Assembly: GCA_036279295.1 (NCBI GenBank)
Contig: DASUJK010000383.1
Location: 1 to 18,450, forward strand
DNA length: 18,450 bases
DNA from: DATEPR01 sp036279295
GTDB lineage: Bacteria; Actinomycetota; Actinomycetes; Mycobacteriales; Pseudonocardiaceae
Direction of reading: 5' to 3'
Part shown: piece after piece, positions 6,149-12,647 of the stretch
Position numbering within the stretch: the first letter of the stretch is position 1
Layout of the letters: the number at the start of each line of letters is the position of its first letter
The notes under the pieces: model-generated
Seen by the model: only the letters and a program-made list of their open reading frames with translations
Databases searched by the model: none
Told to the model about the DNA's origin: nothing
Made by a program: the position numbers and the translations under genes

Positions 6149-7105
6149 GTGCCCGATCCGGTACAGCGGCAGGTCGAGCAGACCCTGCTGGGTGGCGAGC
6201 GGCGCTACAACCGCATCCAGGTCACCGAAACGGCGGGCGTGAGCCTGGACCGGGCACGTCGGCTGTGGATGGCGATGGGCTTCGCCGAGGTCGGTGACGA
6301 GGACGTCGTGTTCACCGACGGCGACGTGGACGCCCTGCGGGTGTGGGATTCGCTGGTGGCCACCGGCATCGTCGTGCTCGCCGACGAGGCGTCGGTGGCC
6401 CGTGCGCTGAGCCTGCCGCTGTCCCGGTTGGCCGACTGGCAGGCCCAGGAGGTGCTGGCCAGAGCCGACGACCTGGATGCCGGACCGGACCAGTTCGCGG
6501 CACTGGCCGAGGGCCTGCTGCCGGTGATCGAGGGCCTCCAGTCCTATGTGTGGCGCCGACATCTGGCCGCCGCCACCGGTCGCGCGCTGGCCGCAGGCAA
6601 CCACGAGCTGTCCACCCGGCTGTCGGTGGTCGGGTTCGCCGACATCGTCGGCTACACCGCGACCACCCGGCACTCCGACACCGAAACGCTGTCCGCCTTG
6701 CTGGAGGCGTTCGAGAAGGACGCCTCGGACACCATCGCGGCCAACCACGGCCGGGTCGTGAAGACGGTCGGCGACGAGGTGCTGTTCGTCGCCGACTCGG
6801 CGGCCGACGCGGCTGAGATCGCGCTGTGTCTCGCCGATCCCGGCCGCACCGAGCAGGGTCTGCCCACACTGCGCGTCGGGCTGGCGATGGGCCAGGTGCT
6901 CAGCCGGTTCGGCGACGTCTACGGCTCGGTGGTGAACCTCGCCGCCCGGCTGACCGCGCTGGCCCGGCCGGGCACCGTTCTGGTGGACAAGGAACTGGCC
7001 GACGCGCTGATCACAAATGAGGCATATCAACTGCGGCAACGCCGTGCGACGGCCGTCCGCGGATACCATCATTTGCGGTCGTGGTCATTGCGTCGAGCCC
7101 ACTAG
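6149..7105 (+). CDS. Class III adenylate cyclase with an Rv1264-like regulatory N-terminus
   Basis: This 318-residue soluble protein has a helical N-terminal region (about 1-150) resembling the regulatory domain of the pH-sensing mycobacterial cyclase Rv1264, followed by a class III cyclase domain (about 158-310). All six canonical catalytic positions can be assigned: metal-binding Asp165 (V-G-F-A-D-I-V-G-Y-T) and Asp209 (K-T-V-G-D-E-V), adenine-selecting Lys205 and Asp256 (F-G-D-V-Y-G), and transition-state Asn263 and Arg267 (V-N-L-A-A-R). The Lys/Asp pair predicts ATP, not GTP, as substrate, so the product should be cAMP. No membrane segment is seen. The start is GTG at 6149, 9 bp after the usp stop, with a weak GAGAG before it, so it is probably translated from the usp message. 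The Rv1264-type assignment of the N-terminus is by eye. Confidence 0.92.
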   Translation: MPDPVQRQVEQTLLGGERRYNRIQVTETAGVSLDRARRLWMAMGFAEVGDEDVVFTDGDVDALRVWDSLVATGIVVLADEASVARALSLPLSRLADWQAQEVLARADDLDAGPDQFAALAEGLLPVIEGLQSYVWRRHLAAATGRALAAGNHELSTRLSVVGFADIVGYTATTRHSDTETLSALLEAFEKDASDTIAANHGRVVKTVGDEVLFVADSAADAAEIALCLADPGRTEQGLPTLRVGLAMGQVLSRFGDVYGSVVNLAARLTALARPGTVLVDKELADALITNEAYQLRQRRATAVRGYHHLRSWSLRRAH

Positions 7106-7230
7106 TTGGCCCGTGTGACCCGGAATCGTGGCGAGACCGTGACCCCGTAGGCTTCCGTTCTCCGGCACCGTTTCACCTACCGCCGGACACGGTTGTCGCC
7201 TGCTGGAGTTTCAGTGGCCGGGGAGGTCGC

Positions 7231-8526
7231 ATGGCTCAGGACATCGTCCCGATCGAGCTCGGGCTGCCGCAGGGTGACGTCGTCACACTGTGGGCGCCCC
7301 GCTGGCGGGAGGACGGCGAGGAGTGGGAGGCGTTCCTCGGCCACGAGGACGATCTCTACGCCTTCTCCGACACCGCGCATCTGGCCGCGTTCGTGCGCAA
7401 CGCGTCCGAGCACGACCTGTCCGACCACCCCGCGTGGCACGTCGTGCCCGCACTGTCGGTCGGCGAGCTGACGCCGGACGAGGAGCATCAGTACGACCTG
7501 GTCGGCGTGCCGGAACTGGTCGCCGAGGACCCGGACACCTGGGTGCTGTCCGAGCTGGCCGACATCATCACGATGGTCCGGTCGCTCGCCGACGTGTGCG
7601 AGCTGGACGAGGTGCTGGAGATCCTGAACTCCGCATCCGCCTTCGCGCTGTTGGAACAGGGCACGCTGCCGTTCTCCGGCCGGGAGGGCGCGATCCTGTG
7701 GACCGAGCTGTCCGAGGTCGTCGCCGAGCGGTGGGACGACGTGCTGGACGCCATCGACGAGGTCGTCACGGAGCCCGCCGTGGACGCGGCGACGCTCGCC
7801 ACGGCACAGACCGAACTCGCCGAACTGGAAGCACAGTTGGCCGAGGCCGCGGCGAACCTGAACGAGTCCGACGACGACACTGACGACGACGTGGAGACCG
7901 TCGACGACGAGGATGCCGTCGAGGCAGTGGAATCCGACGATGACGACGAGGAAGAGGCGGAACCGCTCGGCTTCTGGGGTGAGGTCGGCATCGACCCGAT
8001 CAAGGTCATCACGGCCGACGCCGAGGTCTACACGCTGCGTTGCTACCTCGAAGAGGACCCGCTGTTCCTCGGCTCGGACGGCAAGATCGACGTGTTCCGG
8101 TCGCCGAAGGCACTCGTCCGGTTCATCGCGGACACCACTGCCGACGCCGAGGGCAACGACCTGGCCCAGGTGTCCACGTGGCAGGAGGTGCTCACCGCGG
8201 CGATCGACGGCACGCTGCACGTCGATGTCGAGGAGAGCAACACCTATGTGCTGCCCGGTATCGCCGACGACATCGCGGAAGGCCCGGACACGGTCGACCC
8301 CACGCAGCTGGACCTGGCCGTCGAACTGCTCACCGACGCCGCCGACTGGGCGGACGACGACAGCGTGACCGCCGCGCTGGCACCGTCGGAAAGCCTTGGC
8401 TGGCTGGTGTCGTTCGTGCTGCGGCCGGACCCGACCCGCCTGGCCCCGAGTGCGCCCTACGACAAGGAAGAGGCCGCATGGCGTGGCCTCATCGAGACCT
8501 TCGAGGACCGGTTGCGCAAGCACTGA
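7231..8526 (+). CDS. Acidic protein of unknown function with an internal duplication
   Basis: I do not recognise a named family for this 431-residue protein. The ATG at 7231 has GGGAGG 4 nt upstream; the frame is open back to 7081, but that overlaps the cyclase end and has no ribosome-binding site. A strongly acidic low-complexity linker (about 211-247, runs of D and E) divides it. Similar segments lie on both sides: residues 19-72 and 268-320 share T-L, F-L-G, an acidic turn, F-x4-L-x2-F and D-L-x5-W-x-V. A second helical region (about 95-170) contains W-V-L-S-E-L-A-D-I-I-T-M-V. There are no transmembrane segments, signal peptide or catalytic motif. It is very acidic overall, so it may be a DNA mimic, a chaperone-like protein or a scaffold, none of which is shown. 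It converges on the MFS gene, 16 bp apart. Confidence 0.85.
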   Translation: MAQDIVPIELGLPQGDVVTLWAPRWREDGEEWEAFLGHEDDLYAFSDTAHLAAFVRNASEHDLSDHPAWHVVPALSVGELTPDEEHQYDLVGVPELVAEDPDTWVLSELADIITMVRSLADVCELDEVLEILNSASAFALLEQGTLPFSGREGAILWTELSEVVAERWDDVLDAIDEVVTEPAVDAATLATAQTELAELEAQLAEAAANLNESDDDTDDDVETVDDEDAVEAVESDDDDEEEAEPLGFWGEVGIDPIKVITADAEVYTLRCYLEEDPLFLGSDGKIDVFRSPKALVRFIADTTADAEGNDLAQVSTWQEVLTAAIDGTLHVDVEESNTYVLPGIADDIAEGPDTVDPTQLDLAVELLTDAADWADDDSVTAALAPSESLGWLVSFVLRPDPTRLAPSAPYDKEEAAWRGLIETFEDRLRKH

Positions 8527-8529
8527 GTG

Positions 8530-8544
8530 AGTCCACCGTGGACT
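8530..8544. terminator. Small inverted repeat between convergent genes
   Basis: AGTCCA, loop CCG, TGGACT lies between the stops of the acidic-protein gene and the MFS gene, overlapping the MFS stop codon. It is symmetrical, so it could act on both strands, but the stem is only 6 bp and has no T-tract. Confidence 0.3.
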
Positions 8545-9745
8545 AGCTCCAGTCCCGGATCGCGCTCTCCGCGCGAGCCGGGGTCAGTCCGATGGCCAGC
8601 ACCGGGCAGATCGCGGCGCAGGCGAATGCGGTTGCATAACCGCCCGCGCCGATGATCAGGCCGAGTACCGGTGGCGTCAGCGCCGCGATCACGTTCTGTC
8701 CGGTGTTCTGCGTGCCGAGTGCCCGGCCCGCCCAGGCCGAGCCTGCGATCTCGGCGGTCGCGGTGTAGCCCAAACCGTTGTCCGCCACCGTGATCACGGC
8801 GCCGATGGCCATCGCGGCGACCACCAGCCACGACCACGTCAGGTCGCCGAGCGCGGCGAGCAGCATCACACCGGCGCTCGCGACGGCCAGTTGCCGCATC
8901 GGCCGCAGCCTGCTGCCCACCCGGTCCGACCAGTAGCCGCTGCCCAGCCTGCCGAACGCGCCGGCCAGTTGGATCGCGGCGATGAACGCCCCGGCTCCCG
9001 CCGCGGCCCAACGTTGTTGGCTGACCAGGTACTCCAGGCCGAACGCCGAGATGGTGAACTGCGGGACGACGAGCATCGCGCTGGCGCCGTGCACCCGCCA
9101 CAGGGTCGGCGACCGGTACGGCGAAGCGGCCCGCACACCTGGTTTCACCGGTGGCCGGGGTGGATCGACGACCAGGGTGAGCACCAGGACGGCGCAGAGC
9201 AGGCACAGCCCGGCGGGCAGCAGCAGCGCGTCCCGGAACGAGCCGCCGTCCTTGGCCAGCAGCGGCAGGGAGATCGCGGCGATCGCGACACCGAGTGGTT
9301 GCGCTGTCTGGCGGACACTCATCGCGACACCGCGCTCGTCGACCGCGAACCAACCCATCACGACCCGGCCGCTGGCCGCGTTCACCGACGAGCCGAACGC
9401 GCCGGCCAGGCCGAGCAGCACGACGAAGCCGATCATGCCGTGCACCACCGTCACCGCGAGGACGACGAGCGCGCCGCAGCCGGCCAGGCCGATGGTGATC
9501 ACGATGCGCTCGCCGTAGCGGTCGGCGGCTGCGCCCCACGCGATCAGGGTGAGCAGCAGGCCGACTGTCGGTGCGGACACGACAACACCGACCTGGGCCA
9601 GGGACAGGTGTTCGGCGGCTCGCAGGTTCGGCACCAGGAACGGCAGGCCGTAGATGAACGCGGACGCCGATGCCTGCGCGGCCAACCCGATCGCCAGGAT
9701 CAGCCAGCGCCGGCCACTGGCCTGGGGGCGTAACGTGCCGACCAC
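8543..9745 (-). CDS. MFS transporter
   Basis: This 400-residue integral membrane protein has about 12 hydrophobic segments, the usual layout of the major facilitator superfamily. The loop after helix 2 carries the family motif G-A-A-A-D-R-Y-G-E-R. A longer cytoplasmic loop in the middle (P-P-R-P-P-V-K-P-G-V-R-A-A-S-P-Y-R) separates the two six-helix halves. The substrate is not evident. I prefer GTG at 9745 because GGGAGG lies 7 nt upstream. The ATG at 9760 is the last three bases of the operator palindrome and has no ribosome-binding site; the ATG at 9805 would lie upstream of the predicted transcription start. The gene stands alone, with its own promoter and operator, so it is probably induced by its substrate through a repressor encoded elsewhere. 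Confidence 0.9.
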   Translation of the reverse strand: MVGTLRPQASGRRWLILAIGLAAQASASAFIYGLPFLVPNLRAAEHLSLAQVGVVVSAPTVGLLLTLIAWGAAADRYGERIVITIGLAGCGALVVLAVTVVHGMIGFVVLLGLAGAFGSSVNAASGRVVMGWFAVDERGVAMSVRQTAQPLGVAIAAISLPLLAKDGGSFRDALLLPAGLCLLCAVLVLTLVVDPPRPPVKPGVRAASPYRSPTLWRVHGASAMLVVPQFTISAFGLEYLVSQQRWAAAGAGAFIAAIQLAGAFGRLGSGYWSDRVGSRLRPMRQLAVASAGVMLLAALGDLTWSWLVVAAMAIGAVITVADNGLGYTATAEIAGSAWAGRALGTQNTGQNVIAALTPPVLGLIIGAGGYATAFACAAICPVLAIGLTPARAESAIRDWS

Positions 9746-9757
9746 TTCCACGCCTCC

Positions 9758-9787
9758 CATTATGCGGAACAGATGTCCTGCATAATG
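9758..9787. promoter_or_regulatory. 30-bp palindromic operator over the MFS transcription start
   Basis: Read on the minus strand, CATTATGCAGGACA and TGTTCCGCATAATG are separated by TC. The arms are complementary at 12 of 14 positions, and the outer 8 bp (CATTATGC/GCATAATG) are perfect. It begins just downstream of the predicted -10 box and ends at the ribosome-binding site, so a bound protein would block transcription initiation. This is the layout of a repressor site. The regulator family cannot be named from the site alone; no regulator gene is in the window. Confidence 0.75.
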
Positions 9788-9788
9788 G

Positions 9789-9818
9789 ACGCTAGGTGAT
9801 CGCACCCCGCTTGTGCAA
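9789..9818 (-). promoter_or_regulatory. Promoter of the MFS transporter gene
   Basis: On the minus strand, TTGCAC (9818-9813) and TAGCGT (9794-9789) are separated by 18 nt. Transcription should start near 9782, inside the palindromic operator, leaving a leader of about 37 nt before GTG 9745. The spacing and the -10 fit the actinobacterial housekeeping sigma factor. Confidence 0.6.
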
Positions 9819-9841
9819 CGGCCCGTTCACATGCTGGACGA

Positions 9842-9884
9842 GTCGCTTCGCTCCTGGCCCTCCCGCGCCGCCGGCGCGCCAGGG
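9842..9884 (-). repeat. Dispersed 43-bp hairpin repeat, copy 2
   Basis: On the minus strand it begins 3 bp after the adenosine deaminase stop codon. It folds as CCTGG + CGCGCC, loop GGC, GGCGCG, a GGAGGG bulge, then CCAGG, followed by the conserved AGCGAAGCGAC tail. Against copy 1 (2248-2290) 39 of 43 positions agree. The outer stem differs in sequence but remains paired in both. Confidence 0.75.
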
Positions 9885-9887
9885 CCC

Positions 9888-10982
9888 CTAACCGATCAGC
9901 TTGGCGTACGCCGGCTTGATCACGTTGTTGATGATTTCCAGCCGCTCGTCGAACCCGATGAACGCCGACTTCATCGCGTTCAGCGTGAACCACTGGAGGT
10001 CGGCCCAGTCATAGCCGAACGCGTCGACCAGCCCGCCGAACTCGCTGGACATCGAGCAGTGGCTCATCAGCCGGTTGTCCGTGTTCACCGTGACCCGGAA
10101 GCGCAGCCCGGCCAGCAGGCCGATCGGGTGCTCGGCGATCGACGACGCGGCGCCGGTCTGCAGGTTCGACGACGGGCACATCTCCAGCGGGATGCGGCGG
10201 TCCCGCACGAAGCTGGCCAGCCGGCCCAGCCGCACGGAGCCGTCCGGGGCCACCTTGATGTCGTCGACGATCCGCACGCCGTGGCCGAGCCGCTCGGCAC
10301 CGCAGTGCTGGATGGCCTCCCAGATCGACGGCAGCCCGAACGCCTCGCCCGCGTGAATCGTGAAGTGCGCGTTCTGCTGGTGCAGGTACTCGAACGCGTC
10401 CAGGTTCCTGGTGGGCGGGTAGCCGGCCTCCGGGCCCGCGATGTCGAAGCCGACCACGCCGATGTCGCGGTACCGGACGGCCAGGTCCGCGATCTCCATC
10501 GAGCGGGCGTTCTGCCGCAGCGCACAGAGAATGGTGCCGATCCGGATCCGCTTGCCGACGTCGGCGGCCAGCCGCTCGCCCTCGCGGAAGCCGGTCTGCA
10601 CGGCCGTGACCACGGCATCCAGGTCCAGGCCCCGCTCGACGTGCAGTTCCGGCGCGTAGCGCACCTCGGCGTAGACGACACCGTCCTCAGCCAGGTCCTG
10701 TACGCACTCGGCGGCCACCCGGACCAGCGCTGCCTCGTCCTGCATGACGGCGCACGTGTGCGCGAACGTCTCCAAATAGCGGACCAAGGAGCCGGAGTCG
10801 GCTGCGGACGCGAACCAGTTGCCCAGTTCGACCGGGTCGGTGCTGGGCAGTTGGTAGCCGACCGCGTCGGCCAGTTCGATCACCGTCGCCGGCCGCAGCC
10901 CGCCGTCCAGATGGTCGTGCAGCAGCACCTTGGGGGCAGCACGCAGGCCGGGCGCGGTCAGCGGAGTGGTCGGATTCGGCAT
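9888..10982 (-). CDS. add: Adenosine deaminase
   Basis: This enzyme converts adenosine and deoxyadenosine to inosine and deoxyinosine with release of ammonia, using a Zn2+ ion. At 364 residues it is the family's usual size. Metal and catalytic parts are His22 and His24 in L-L-H-D-H-L-D-G-G, H-A-G-E with His210 and catalytic Glu213, R-L-G-H-G-V with its histidine, and Asp302 in N-T-D-N-R-L-M-S. In mammalian ADA the last motif is N-T-D-D-P and the second Asp contacts the purine; here it is Asn303. I recall the same N-T-D-N in other actinobacterial Add proteins, so it may be a lineage trait. The gene is monocistronic, apparently leaderless, and followed by a dispersed hairpin repeat. Confidence 0.96.
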   Translation of the reverse strand: MPNPTTPLTAPGLRAAPKVLLHDHLDGGLRPATVIELADAVGYQLPSTDPVELGNWFASAADSGSLVRYLETFAHTCAVMQDEAALVRVAAECVQDLAEDGVVYAEVRYAPELHVERGLDLDAVVTAVQTGFREGERLAADVGKRIRIGTILCALRQNARSMEIADLAVRYRDIGVVGFDIAGPEAGYPPTRNLDAFEYLHQQNAHFTIHAGEAFGLPSIWEAIQHCGAERLGHGVRIVDDIKVAPDGSVRLGRLASFVRDRRIPLEMCPSSNLQTGAASSIAEHPIGLLAGLRFRVTVNTDNRLMSHCSMSSEFGGLVDAFGYDWADLQWFTLNAMKSAFIGFDERLEIINNVIKPAYAKLIG

Positions 10983-10988
10983 GGCGAC

Positions 10989-10994
10989 ACGGTA
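10989..10994 (-). promoter_or_regulatory. -10 element of a probable leaderless promoter for add
   Basis: On the minus strand TACCGT (TANNNT type) ends 6 nt before the add ATG at 10982. No Shine-Dalgarno sequence precedes the ATG. The geometry is the same as at deoC. No clear -35 was found. Confidence 0.5.
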
Positions 10995-11153
10995 CTCCGG
11001 ACGCGAAATGTCCCGGGAACAAAGATCATGACCGTGTACGCTGTTGGCTGGCGCGTTGCCAACGTGACTAAAAGACCACTCGTATGGGTGTACGAGGGCA
11101 AGGACGGGTGATCAATCGTCGGCAACGAGCGATCAAAAGATCGTCCTGATCTC

Positions 11154-11187
11154 ACTCGACCGGCGATCGGGTTACTGTTGGTCGAGT
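11154..11187. repeat. Perfect 8-bp inverted repeat
   Basis: ACTCGACC (11154-11161) and GGTCGAGT (11180-11187) are separated by 18 nt. It could be an RNA hairpin or a protein-binding site upstream of the three-way-junction element. No family can be assigned. Confidence 0.5.
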
Positions 11188-11215
11188 CGGCGTAGATCAA
11201 CTAGGCCATTCGCGG

Positions 11216-11300
11216 CGGTCGTTCTCCCCCACTTGGGGCACTGGCGGGTGTAAACCCGTGACGAACGACCGGGGCGCCTGCGTGCCGCCACCCGACAGTG
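11216..11300 (+). ncRNA. Candidate structured RNA: three-way junction with an alternative helix
   Basis: P1 is a perfect 9-bp helix, CGGTCGTTC (11216-11224) with GAACGACCG (11263-11271). Inside it are P2, CCCC (11227-11230) with GGGG (11235-11238), and P3, CGGGT (11245-11249) with ACCCG (11254-11258), closed by GTAA, a GNRA-type tetraloop. CACTGGCGGGTG (11239-11250) can instead pair with CACCCGACAGTG (11289-11300) at 11 of 12 positions, which would destroy P3 and disfavour P1. That is the layout of a switching leader RNA. It lies 45-129 nt before the GTG of the coiled-coil gene. I do not recognise it as a known riboswitch or ncRNA class. Strand is assumed plus because of the downstream gene and the GNRA loop. 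No transcript is proven. Confidence 0.5.
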
Positions 11301-11302
11301 GC

Positions 11303-11308
11303 TAGGCT
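11303..11308 (+). promoter_or_regulatory. Possible -10 element of the coiled-coil gene
   Basis: TAGGCT fits TANNNT and would start transcription near 11315, about 30 nt before the GTG, with GAAGG (11331-11335) as ribosome-binding site. No good -35 is visible. If this is the real promoter, the structured element just upstream is not in the mRNA leader and would be a separate RNA or a DNA-level site. Confidence 0.35.
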
Positions 11309-11324
11309 CGGGGCTCCCCTCCCC

Positions 11325-11348
11325 ATGGACGAAGGCTTGTTGCCGTGA
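11325..11348 (+). other. Seven-codon open frame overlapping the coiled-coil start (GTGA)
   Basis: An ATG at 11325 gives M-D-E-G-L-L-P and a TGA whose TG lies inside the GTG start at 11345. This is the geometry of a coupled leader peptide, and it spans the ribosome-binding site of the next gene. No Shine-Dalgarno sequence of its own is seen, so chance is quite possible. Confidence 0.2.
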
Positions 11349-12583
11349 ACGAGAACAACACAATGTCTTTCGACCGCATGCGCAACATGCTCAACCGTGC
11401 GGCGGAAGTACGCGAAAGCGAACAACAGCAGATCTTTGACGCGCTGGACGAGATCCACGCCCGGCTCCAGCCGGTGGAATCTCTCGGCGCGGTGCGCAAG
11501 CGCCTCTCCGAGCTGCCCGACCGGACCGAGGTCAGCGTGCTGGCCGAACGCCTGGACGAGGCGCTGGCCAAGCTGGAGGCGCAGGACTCGGCGATCTCGG
11601 TGCTCGGCCGTTCCGTCGACTCGATGGTCGACAAGCTGGCCAAGCCGTTCGCCCAGCTCGACGGCCGTCTGGACGGCATGTCCGGCCGGTTCGAGGGCGT
11701 CGCGGGCCGGATGGACGGGCTGGAGGACAAGCTCGCCAGCATCCACAAGCGGATCGACGGCGTCGACGGCCACCTGGACAAGCAGGACGGCAAGCTGGAC
11801 AACCTCCCCCGCGAGGTGCACGTGCCGCTGCGGGAACGCCTCGAACTCCTCGAAACCGCCCTGCGCGGCCGGATCGACGAGGTCGGCGAAGGCGTGCACG
11901 AGCACATGGACGGAACCAGGGAAGCCCTGTACCGGTCCGTTACCGAGTCCACCGCCGCCGTCGGCGCGTCGGTCGACAAGTCGGCCGAGTCGCTGCACGG
12001 CAAGTTCACCCAGGCCCACGAGGCGCTGGCCGGCCAGCTGGCCGAGACCGGCGACTCGGTGCGCGAGGCCCGCGAGGCGCTGCACGGTCACATCGACGCG
12101 GCCCGCGACGACCTGACCGGCCGGGTGGACAACAGTGTCGAGCAGGCCCGCTCCTCGCTCGACCCGACCGACCGACTGCTCGCGCTGACCGACCGGCTGG
12201 AGCAGGTGACCAGCAGGCTGGACGCGATGGCCGCCCGCATCGATGCCGTGGAGAGCGGCATCGGCGGCCGCCTCGGCGAGCTGGCCACCAGCGTCGAGCA
12301 GGGGTTGTCGCAGGTCAAGGGCACTGTGTCGGCACGGCCGGACACCGAGTCGCTGGCATCGTTGGTGCGCAGCGCCAACGAGGACTCCGAGCGGCGCAAC
12401 GCCGGTCAGCTGGACGAGGCCATGGCCACGTTCGCCGAGCTGATCCTCGGCGGCGGCGGCCCGACCCCGCCCCCGCCGCCGATGGCACTGCCCCGGCAGC
12501 AGCGGCGCGCCCGTGGCCCGAAGAACGGCAAGACCAACGGCAAGGAACTCGACCTCGCCGACGACATCGCTGAAGGCGCCTGA
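11345..12583 (+). CDS. Long coiled-coil protein of unknown function
   Basis: I do not recognise a specific family for this 412-residue protein. Nearly all of residues 1-365 is predicted helix with heptad periodicity. Residues 105-153 are seven consecutive clean heptads of the form hydrophobic-x-G-R/K-hydrophobic-D/E-G (e.g. L-D-G-R-L-D-G, M-S-G-R-F-E-G, V-A-G-R-M-D-G). A second amphipathic stretch (about 160-300) resembles apolipoprotein-like or tail-fibre-like helices. The C-terminus has G-G-G-G-P-T-P-P-P-P-P-M, then a basic segment (R-Q-Q-R-R-A-R-G-P-K) and an acidic end. There is no signal peptide or transmembrane helix, so it is probably a cytoplasmic, oligomeric scaffold. The GTG start has GAAGG 9 nt upstream; ATG at 11363 is an alternative. 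The region upstream contains the structured element. Confidence 0.85.
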   Translation: MNENNTMSFDRMRNMLNRAAEVRESEQQQIFDALDEIHARLQPVESLGAVRKRLSELPDRTEVSVLAERLDEALAKLEAQDSAISVLGRSVDSMVDKLAKPFAQLDGRLDGMSGRFEGVAGRMDGLEDKLASIHKRIDGVDGHLDKQDGKLDNLPREVHVPLRERLELLETALRGRIDEVGEGVHEHMDGTREALYRSVTESTAAVGASVDKSAESLHGKFTQAHEALAGQLAETGDSVREAREALHGHIDAARDDLTGRVDNSVEQARSSLDPTDRLLALTDRLEQVTSRLDAMAARIDAVESGIGGRLGELATSVEQGLSQVKGTVSARPDTESLASLVRSANEDSERRNAGQLDEAMATFAELILGGGGPTPPPPPMALPRQQRRARGPKNGKTNGKELDLADDIAEGA

Positions 12584-12590
12584 CGCTTTC

Positions 12591-12641
12591 CAACCCAGAG
12601 CCCCGCAGGCACACGGCCACGGCCTGCGGGGCTCTGGGTTG
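12591..12641. terminator. Bidirectional terminator with a perfect 20-bp stem
   Basis: CAACCCAGAGCCCCGCAGGC (12591-12610) is perfectly complementary to 12622-12641, with an 11-nt loop. It lies between the convergent stops of the coiled-coil gene (12583) and deoA (12648). The following TCATTCTC is pyrimidine-rich but not a true T-tract. The stem is symmetrical, so it should work on both transcripts. Confidence 0.9.
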
Positions 12642-12647
12642 TCATTC

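Larger units (their letters stand above)
10983..11344. other. 362-bp non-coding region between divergent genes, rich in inverted repeats
   Basis: This is the only stretch over 300 bp without a convincing gene. It holds the add promoter, then a string of inverted repeats: GTTGGC/GCCAAC (11043-11063), CTCGTA/TACGAG (11079-11096), CGATC/GATCG around AAAA (11130-11143), ACTCGACC/GGTCGAGT (11154-11187) and the three-way-junction element (11216-11271). It also contains seven GATC tetramers between about 11024 and 11200, and it looks less GC-rich than the genes. It ends with a TAGGCT -10 candidate and the start of the coiled-coil gene. Confidence 0.7.

Noticed and set aside
7106..7230. TAGGCT at 7148-7153 as a promoter for the acidic-protein gene
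   Set aside because: No -35 at a proper distance was found; the gap of 125 bp probably does hold a promoter, but I cannot place it.
11028..11111. 27-codon frame beginning M-T-V-Y-A-V-G-W in the non-coding region
   Set aside because: Third-position GC (about 18 of 26 sense codons) is below that of the genes around it, it has no ribosome-binding site, and its bases overlap two inverted repeats. Not excluded, only unsupported.
9813..11111. Long plus-strand open frame across the add gene
   Set aside because: It is the antisense shadow of add, a clear enzyme gene with all its motifs on the minus strand.
11216..11271. Known classes for the structured element (6C RNA, purine riboswitch, hammerhead, c-di-AMP riboswitch)
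   Set aside because: It lacks the two C6 loops of 6C RNA, the purine core and loop-loop pairing, the CUGANGA/GAAA core of hammerheads, and the conserved blocks of ydaO-type switches.
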